NCBI GenBank assembly: GCA_025453855.1
Contig: JALOPO010000034.1
Location: 1 to 10,759 of the forward strand
Length of the DNA: 10,759 nucleotides
Direction of reading: 5' to 3'
Source: Gemmatimonadaceae bacterium
GTDB taxonomy: Bacteria; Gemmatimonadota; Gemmatimonadetes; Gemmatimonadales; Gemmatimonadaceae
The notes below the pieces were generated by a model. The model made no database searches, was not told the origin of the DNA, and saw nothing but the letters and a program-made list of their open reading frames with translations. A program made the position numbers and the translations under genes. How positions within the stretch are numbered: the first letter of the stretch is position 1; the number at the start of each line of letters is the position of its first letter. This document shows, in pieces, positions 6,113 to 10,759 of the stretch.

Positions 6113-8611
6113 ATGCCGCTCCCTCCCCTCCCCGCGCTCGGCGTCGCGCTCGCGCTCCTCGCCGGCGCGCCGCCCGCGCGTCACCGCCCCGATGCGCCGC
6201 CCGCACCGCGGCCGCGCCCTGTCGGCACGCACGACACGCTCACGCTCCCCGGCCTGCGCGCGCCGGTCACGCTGCTGCGCGACTCGGCCGGCGTGGTGCA
6301 CATCCGCGCGCGCAACGAGCACGACCTGTTCATGGCGCAGGGGTGGAGCGTGGCGCGCGACCGCCTCTTCCAGCTCGAGCACTGGCGCCGCCTCGCGACC
6401 GGCACGATGAGCGAGATCGTCGGGGCGCGCGGCGTGCCGATCGACGAGAGCCTGCGGCTCCTGCGCTACCGCGGCGACCTGGATGCCGATCTGGCCTGGT
6501 ACCATCCGCGCGGGCGCGCGATCGTGCGGGCCTTCGTGGAGGGGATCAACGCGTACGTGGGCGCCGCCAATCGCGACACGACGCTCCTCCCGCCGGAGTT
6601 CGCGCTGCTCGGCATCCGGCCGGGGCGGTGGACGCCGGCGGTGGTGGTGTCGCGCCACAACGGGCTGTTCGACAACGTGGAGCGCGAGATCGCCACCGTG
6701 CGCGAGGTGCTGCGCCACGGTGACTCGACGCTGCGCGCACGACGCGGCTACGGGCCCGGCGATCCGCTGCTGCGCGGCGACAGTGCGGTCGACTACGCGG
6801 CGATCCCGGCCACCGTGCTCGCGCGCTTCCGCGCGCACCAGCGGCTCCCCGCGTTCGTGGCGGCCGATCTCCGGCCGCCGTTCCGCCGCGATGATGGGCG
6901 CGTGGCGCTGGCGGCGATCGACGCGCTCCTGGCGCGACCGTGCACCGGGACCGCGTGCGACGAGCCGCGCGAGGGGAGCAACAACTGGGCGGTCGCGGGG
7001 CGGCGCAGCGCGAGCGGCAAGCCGCTGGTGGCCAACGATCCGCATCGTGCCATCACCGTCCCCTCCTTGCGCTACCTCGTGCACCTCGACGCGCCGGGAT
7101 GGCAGGTGATCGGCGGCGGCGAGCCGGCGCTGCCGGGCGTGGCGATCGGGCGCAACGCGGTCGGCGCGTGGGGGCTGACGATCTTCAGCATGGACATGGA
7201 GGACCTCGTGGTGCTGCGGCTCGCCCCCGGTCGTCCCGATGCGTACGTGGACGCCACGGGTGCGGCGCGCGCGATGCGCCTCGAGCGCGACACGATCCGC
7301 GTGAAGGGGAGCACGCCCGTGGTGGTGACGCATCGCTTCGCGGGCGCGTGGCCGGTGCTGCACGTCGACACCGCGCGCGCCCTCGCCTACGCGCTGCGCG
7401 CGGCGTGGCTGGAGCGTGGCACGGCGCCGTACCTCGCCTCGCTGCGCCTCGACCAGGCGCGCTCGTGGCGCGAGTTCCGCGCGTCGCTGTCGTACGCCCG
7501 CGCGCCGGCGCTCAACTGGGTGTGGGGCGACACGCGCGGGACGATCGGCTGGCAGGTGGCGGGGATCGCGCCGCTGCGCCGCGGCTTCAGCGGCATGGTT
7601 CCCGTCTCGGCGCGCTTCGCGTGGGATGGCTTCCTCCCCGTCGCGGCGCTCCCGCACGTGGTGGATCCGCGCACTGGTTCCGTGCACAGCGCGAACGAGA
7701 TGAATGTCCCCGCCGGCTACGCGCATCCCGGCGCCATCACCCCCGGTGGCTGGGCCGAGCCGTGGCGCGCGCGGCGCATCGCGCAGGTGCTCGACTCGAC
7801 GCCGCGCCTCACGCTCGACGACATGGCGCGGCTGCAGCACGACGATCTCTCGCTCTCGGCGTCCCATGTGCGCAGGCTGCTGCGCGACGATGCGTGCCGC
7901 CCGCGCGTCATGGCCGACGCGCCGCAGGCGGCGTTGGTCGACGAGACGCTGCGGGCGTGGGACGGTCGCATGCGCGCCGACGCGGTCGCCCCGCTGCTCC
8001 ATCGCGGCTTCGAGCGCGCGTTGCGCGCCGATGTCGGCGACCCGTCGCCCTCGCTCGAGCGTCTTCCCGCCACCTGGCGGGGGCACGTCGCGGATGGCGA
8101 CGCGTGCGGCCGGCAGCTCGCGCGCGCGCTCGCGGCTGCGGCGCGCAGCGCGGCGCGCGACACCACCACCGTCTCATCACAGGTGCAGGCGCCGCTCCCG
8201 GCCGACTCGCTCTTCCGCCGCTACGGCGACTGGCATCGCACGCGCATCGAGCATCCGCTCGGACGCGTGGTCACCGATTCGATTCGCCGCACGCTCGAAC
8301 CGTCCGCCCGTCCGCGTGGCGGCGACGGCAACACCGTCTTCGCCACCGGCAGCGACGAGTTCCAGCGTGGGGGCGCCTCCCTGCGGGTCCTCTTCGACCT
8401 CGCCCATCCCGACTCGTCGCGCTTCACCAACACGCCGGGCCAGTCCGGCGATCCGCGATCACCCTGGTACCAGAACCTCCACGACCCCTGGGTGCGCGGC
8501 GCGTACGCGCCGCTCCCGATGACCCGGCGTGCCGTCGATCGCGCGACCGCCGCCGTCACCGAGCTCCGGCCGCGAGCGTCCGGGCGTGGGGGAACGAACG
8601 GGCCGCGGTGA
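6113..8611 (+). CDS. Exported penicillin acylase family protein (Ntn hydrolase)
   Basis: Enzymes of this family are made as precursors, exported and self-cleaved into two chains, and they hydrolyse amide bonds of acylated substrates such as beta-lactams, acyl-homoserine lactones or N-acyl amines. The 832-residue product starts with a hydrophobic segment (about 6-20) that could be a signal peptide, though it has no basic residue before the core. The alpha part holds TLLRDSAGVVHIRARNEHDL (53-72) and QGWSVARDRLFQLEHWRR (76-93). The nucleophile is S289 in REGSNNWAVAG, where cleavage would occur after G288. SGKPLVANDPH (301-311), SANEMN (526-531, oxyanion Asn N528) and the C-terminal NTPGQSGDPRSPWYQNLHDPWVRG (residues 773-796) are typical. 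A GGTGAG lies 11 bases before the ATG. Substrate cannot be read from sequence. The last seven residues and the stop lie in a tandem repeat. Confidence 0.92.
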   Translation: MPLPPLPALGVALALLAGAPPARHRPDAPPAPRPRPVGTHDTLTLPGLRAPVTLLRDSAGVVHIRARNEHDLFMAQGWSVARDRLFQLEHWRRLATGTMSEIVGARGVPIDESLRLLRYRGDLDADLAWYHPRGRAIVRAFVEGINAYVGAANRDTTLLPPEFALLGIRPGRWTPAVVVSRHNGLFDNVEREIATVREVLRHGDSTLRARRGYGPGDPLLRGDSAVDYAAIPATVLARFRAHQRLPAFVAADLRPPFRRDDGRVALAAIDALLARPCTGTACDEPREGSNNWAVAGRRSASGKPLVANDPHRAITVPSLRYLVHLDAPGWQVIGGGEPALPGVAIGRNAVGAWGLTIFSMDMEDLVVLRLAPGRPDAYVDATGAARAMRLERDTIRVKGSTPVVVTHRFAGAWPVLHVDTARALAYALRAAWLERGTAPYLASLRLDQARSWREFRASLSYARAPALNWVWGDTRGTIGWQVAGIAPLRRGFSGMVPVSARFAWDGFLPVAALPHVVDPRTGSVHSANEMNVPAGYAHPGAITPGGWAEPWRARRIAQVLDSTPRLTLDDMARLQHDDLSLSASHVRRLLRDDACRPRVMADAPQAALVDETLRAWDGRMRADAVAPLLHRGFERALRADVGDPSPSLERLPATWRGHVADGDACGRQLARALAAAARSAARDTTTVSSQVQAPLPADSLFRRYGDWHRTRIEHPLGRVVTDSIRRTLEPSARPRGGDGNTVFATGSDEFQRGGASLRVLFDLAHPDSSRFTNTPGQSGDPRSPWYQNLHDPWVRGAYAPLPMTRRAVDRATAAVTELRPRASGRGGTNGPR

Positions 8612-8704
8612 ACGCGACGGCGCATCGCGGGACGGACGGGCCGCGAAGGACGCGATGGCGCATCGAGGAACGACCGGGCCGCGGTGAACGCGATGGAGCG
8701 CGAT
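8591..8704. repeat. Three tandem imperfect 38-bp repeats
   Basis: Units are 8591-8628, 8629-8666 and 8667-8704, each exactly 38 bp. The shared pattern is ggRacgRMcgggccgcg, then RRcgcgaYggcgcatcg. Units 1 and 3 share gggccgcggtgaacgcga exactly. Unit 1 covers the acylase's last seven codons and its TGA. After unit 3 the sub-motif acgcgatga recurs once more. There are no unique spacers between units, so this is not a CRISPR array. Confidence 0.85.
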
Positions 8705-8824
8705 GAAACGCGATGAACGGCACAAAGCCTGCACGCTGCATGCGACGCAGCGACTTCCTGCATCGGGCTGAGTCGCCCGAGAGATTCATGTGCAGCGGCC
8801 GTCCACCGCGTCATCGCGCGCATT

Positions 8825-8852
8825 GCGCTCACATCGCGAACATCGCGGCCCG
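8825..8852 (-). repeat. Inverted, diverged copy of part of the 38-bp repeat
   Basis: The plus strand reads gcgctcacatcgcgaac followed by atcgcggcccg. This matches the reverse complement of 8675-8701 in the third repeat unit, with three substitutions and one extra base over 28 positions. The two could pair across about 120 nt, or they may be independent copies of one dispersed element. Confidence 0.6.
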
Positions 8853-8893
8853 CCTGTCGGAGAACGACCATCCGAGAGCCCGCACGAACGCCG

Positions 8894-8981
8894 CCGTCCT
8901 CCGGTCGTCTCCGCTCCTCCGCTTTCCCAGCCGTTCGCGAACTGCGGGAAAAGCGGAGGAGCGGAGACGACCGGACGACGG
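8894..8981. repeat. Large near-perfect inverted repeat (long stem-loop)
   Basis: The left arm 8894-8928 and right arm 8946-8981 are complementary apart from one mismatch (C8899) and one bulged A in the aaaa run. This gives about 34 paired bases. The 17-base loop contains the perfect palindrome gttcgcgaac, which can extend the structure. It lies 24 bp from the glyA stop and between convergent genes. Without a T-tract it is not a classic terminator, but such a hairpin could still block transcription or protect 3' ends from both sides. A REP/MITE-like repeat is another possibility. Confidence 0.85.
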
Positions 8982-9005
8982 AGACGGACGGTGACCGCGA
9001 CGGGA

Positions 9006-10217
9006 TCAGGCGGTGGCGGTGGCGGGCATCGGGTAGAGAGGGAACGACGCGGTGAGCTCCTTCACGTCGCTCTTCACCGACTCGAGCACCGCCGCATCCT
9101 CGGGGGCGCGCAGCACGCGGTCGATGAGCTGCGCGATGCGCACCATCTCGGGCTCCTTCATGCCACGTGTCGTCACCGCCGGCGTGCCGATGCGGATCCC
9201 CGACGTCACGAAGGGCGACTGCGTCTCCTTCGGCACCGTGTTCTTGTTCACGGTGATCCCCGCATGGTCGAGCACCTGCTCGGCCACCTTGCCGGTGATG
9301 CTCCGGCTGCGCAGGTCGACGAGCATCAGGTGGTTGTCGGTTCCGCCCGACACCACGTGGAGACCGAGTCGCATCAGCTCGGCCGCCATCGCCTGCGCGT
9401 TGCGCACGACCTGCTCGCAGTAGGCGCGGAACTCGGGGCGGAGCGCCTCGCCGAAGGCCACCGCCTTGGCGGCGATCACGTGCTCCAGCGGCCCGCCCTG
9501 CGTGCCGGGGAACATCGCCTTGTCGATCGCCTTGGCGTGCGCCGCCTTGCAGAGGATGAGCCCACCGCGCGGGCCGCGCAGCGTCTTGTGCGTGGTCGTC
9601 GTCACCACGTCGGCGATCGGCACCGGGTTCGGGTAGACCCCCGTGGCGGCGAGCCCCGCGAAGTGGGCCATGTCGACCATGAAGATCGCCCCCACCTCGT
9701 CGGCCGCGTCACGGAACTGCTGGTAGTCGAGCACGCGCGAGTAGGCGCTGTAGCCGGCGATGATCAGCTTCGGCCGGTGCTCGCGCGCCAGGGCGCGCAT
9801 GCGCGGGTAGTCGATCAGCCCGTCGTCGGTCACGCCGTAGTGCACGGCGTTGTAGTTCAGCCCCGAGAAGTTCACCGGCGAACCGTGCGTGAGGTGCCCG
9901 CCCTGCGACAGGTCGAGGCCGAGGATCGTGTCGCCCGGCTTGAGGAAGGCGAGGAAGACCGCCGCGTTGGCCGTGGCGCCGGAGTGCGGCTGCACGTTCG
10001 CGTGGTCGGCGCCGAAGAGCTGCTTCACGCGATCGATCGCCAGCTGCTCGACCTTGTCGACCACCTCGCAGCCACCGTAGTAGCGCTTGCCCGGCAGCCC
10101 CTCGGCGTACTTGTTGGTGAGCGGCGAGCCCATCGCCTCGAGCACCGCCGGCGACACGAAGTTCTCGCTCGCGATCAGCTCGATCCCCTCGCCCTGTCGC
10201 GTGATCTCGGCCTCCAC
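9006..10217 (-). CDS. glyA: Serine hydroxymethyltransferase (5' end anomalous)
   Basis: This PLP enzyme interconverts serine and glycine with tetrahydrofolate and supplies one-carbon units. From the GTG at 10215-10217 the product has 403 residues. It contains IELIASENFVSPAVLEA (12-28), LTNKYAEGLPGKRYYGGCE (33-51), VQPHSGATAN (75-84) and GGHLTHGSPVNFSG (106-119). Also present are the PLP-ring contacts D182 and H185 in VDMAHFAG, and the Schiff-base lysine K211 in VTTTTHKTLRGPRGG (205-219). All active-site blocks are present. The frame upstream of this GTG encodes DPEIAALV, which matches conserved GlyA N-terminal sequence, but no ATG, GTG, TTG or CTG is in frame before a stop. The true 5' end is therefore uncertain. 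If the GTG is used, the enzyme lacks about 10-15 usual residues. It follows rpiB closely and is probably co-transcribed with it. Confidence 0.95.
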   Translation of the reverse strand: MEAEITRQGEGIELIASENFVSPAVLEAMGSPLTNKYAEGLPGKRYYGGCEVVDKVEQLAIDRVKQLFGADHANVQPHSGATANAAVFLAFLKPGDTILGLDLSQGGHLTHGSPVNFSGLNYNAVHYGVTDDGLIDYPRMRALAREHRPKLIIAGYSAYSRVLDYQQFRDAADEVGAIFMVDMAHFAGLAATGVYPNPVPIADVVTTTTHKTLRGPRGGLILCKAAHAKAIDKAMFPGTQGGPLEHVIAAKAVAFGEALRPEFRAYCEQVVRNAQAMAAELMRLGLHVVSGGTDNHLMLVDLRSRSITGKVAEQVLDHAGITVNKNTVPKETQSPFVTSGIRIGTPAVTTRGMKEPEMVRIAQLIDRVLRAPEDAAVLESVKSDVKELTASFPLYPMPATATA

Positions 10218-10248
10218 GAGCGCGGCGATCTCGGGATCAGCATCGTCA

Positions 10249-10731
10249 TCATCCGTGGTGAGGAGGTTCGTGCGCGATCACGTCGCGGGCGTGCTCGTCG
10301 AGCTCGATCTTCTCCACGCGCCGCTCGTGACGCCCGCCCTCGAAGCCGGTCGCGAGCCAGGTCGCGAGGATCCTGCGCCCATCGGCCTCGCTCACGAAGC
10401 GCGCCGGGAGCACGAGGACGTTCGCGTCGTTGTGCTGGCGCGAGAGCGCCGCGATCTCCGGCGTCCAGGCGACGCCCGCGCGCACGTGCGGCCACCGGTT
10501 GGCCGCGTAGCTCATGCCGAGTCCCGTGCCGCAGAGGAGCACGCCGCGCTTCGCGGCCCCCGTGCTCACCTGCTCGGCCACCTTGTGCGCGTAGTCGGGA
10601 TAGTCGGTGCTCGCCTCGGAGGTCGTGCCGAGGTCATCGGGCTCGTAGCCGAGGGCGCGGAGCTCCGCCACGAGCTGCTGCTTGAGCTCGAAGCCGGCGT
10701 GGTCGCTGGCGATGGGGATGTGTTCGGCCAT
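10249..10731 (-). CDS. rpiB: Ribose-5-phosphate isomerase B
   Basis: RpiB interconverts ribose 5-phosphate and ribulose 5-phosphate in the non-oxidative pentose phosphate pathway. The 160-residue product has ASDHAGFELK (8-17) with D10 and H11, then DLGTTSEASTDYPDYA (33-48). The active-site block LLCGTGLGMSYAANR (65-79) carries the catalytic C67. HNDANVLVLPAR (100-111) and GFEGGRHERRVEKI (129-142) bind the sugar phosphate. The length is slightly above the common 145-155 because of a polar tail ending HEPPHHG. The ATG at 10729-10731 gives the standard N terminus. No Shine-Dalgarno sequence precedes it, and a TAGATT box ends six bases upstream, which suggests a leaderless mRNA. An overlapping ATGATGACG at its stop codon would be the natural start region of glyA. 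Confidence 0.96.
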   Translation of the reverse strand: MAEHIPIASDHAGFELKQQLVAELRALGYEPDDLGTTSEASTDYPDYAHKVAEQVSTGAAKRGVLLCGTGLGMSYAANRWPHVRAGVAWTPEIAALSRQHNDANVLVLPARFVSEADGRRILATWLATGFEGGRHERRVEKIELDEHARDVIAHEPPHHG

Positions 10732-10737
10732 GGGCGG

Positions 10738-10743
10738 AATCTA
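10738..10743 (-). promoter_or_regulatory. Candidate -10 box (TANNNT) for leaderless rpiB-glyA transcript
   Basis: The minus strand reads TAGATT-CCGCCC-ATG. The six-base gap puts the expected transcription start on the A of the rpiB ATG. The -35 region would be at about 10760 and falls outside the window, so this rests on the -10 box, its spacing and the lack of a Shine-Dalgarno site. Confidence 0.45.
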
Positions 10744-10759
10744 GTCCGTCCGGGGCCGG

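Larger units (their letters stand above)
8612..9005. other. Convergent intergenic region, no gene
   Basis: This stretch separates the 3' ends of the acylase gene and glyA. It holds the remaining 38-bp repeats, an inverted diverged repeat copy (8825-8852) and the large stem-loop (8894-8981). From 8705 to 8824 I see only a small hairpin (tcgggc 8763-8768 with gcccga 8775-8780) with no T-tract. No open frame here has credible protein composition, and no RNA gene was recognised. Confidence 0.7.

Noticed and set aside
5423..8086. Long minus-strand open frame (887 residues) opposite the acylase gene
   Set aside because: It has biased Arg/Ala/His composition, and the opposite strand encodes a complete penicillin acylase family protein with an intact active site.
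8591..8704. CRISPR-like array of 38-bp units
   Set aside because: The units abut with no spacers, they vary between copies, and no cas genes are in the window.
8763..8780. Small hairpin as the acylase terminator
   Set aside because: The stem is only 6 bp and no T-run follows, so I could not support a terminator call.
10218..10251. Programmed -1 frameshift at ATCCCG joining ATGATGACGATGCTG to glyA
   Set aside because: The site does not fit a slippery heptamer and no stimulatory structure or Shine-Dalgarno-like element is evident. A one-base indel explains it more simply.
8790..10685. Long plus-strand open frame (631 residues) opposite glyA and rpiB
   Set aside because: It is an antisense shadow of two confident enzymes and has no recognisable domain.

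Overview
The window is GC-rich chromosomal DNA from a Gram-negative-type bacterium. Three things make a Gemmatimonadota-like origin plausible: the gene set, the Minf_1886-type protein, and promoters with a TANNNT -10 box. This assignment is an inference from style and gene content. No marker in the window settles it.

Region 1 (1-5994, minus strand) is a stack of co-directional genes with very tight junctions. In transcription order these are: a Minf_1886-family protein, a small Cys2/Cys2 protein, bifunctional NAD(P)HX epimerase/dehydratase (nnr), thiamine-monophosphate kinase (thiL), 1-acylglycerol-3-phosphate acyltransferase (plsC), enolase (eno) and an FtsB/DivIC-like septum protein. A separately promoted initiator tRNA-fMet follows. 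The nnr/thiL and thiL/plsC pairs overlap (TGATG and ATGA), and eno/ftsB are one base apart, so this looks like one housekeeping operon. It joins metabolite repair, thiamine cofactor activation, phospholipid synthesis, glycolysis and cell division. The tRNA is followed by an intrinsic terminator. Beyond that lies a second, shorter copy of the same module (tRNA 3' fragment plus terminator), whose hairpin stem has a completely different sequence while its flanks are identical.

Region 2 (5995-8611, plus strand) holds one divergently transcribed gene, an exported penicillin-acylase-family Ntn hydrolase of 832 residues. Its last codons and stop lie inside a 38-bp tandem repeat.

Region 3 (8612-9005) is a convergent intergenic stretch without a gene. 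It contains the rest of the 38-bp repeats, one inverted diverged copy, and a near-perfect 35/36-nt inverted repeat that would fold into a hairpin of about 88 nt.

Region 4 (9006-10743, minus strand) is rpiB followed by glyA (serine hydroxymethyltransferase). rpiB appears to be leaderless. The conserved N-terminal coding of glyA runs upstream of its first available start codon without any in-frame start, which points to a one-base indel or a non-standard start.

I found no new defence, mobile or biosynthetic system. The most unusual signals are the duplicated tRNA 3'-end/terminator module, the glyA 5' anomaly and the repeat-rich convergent intergenic region.
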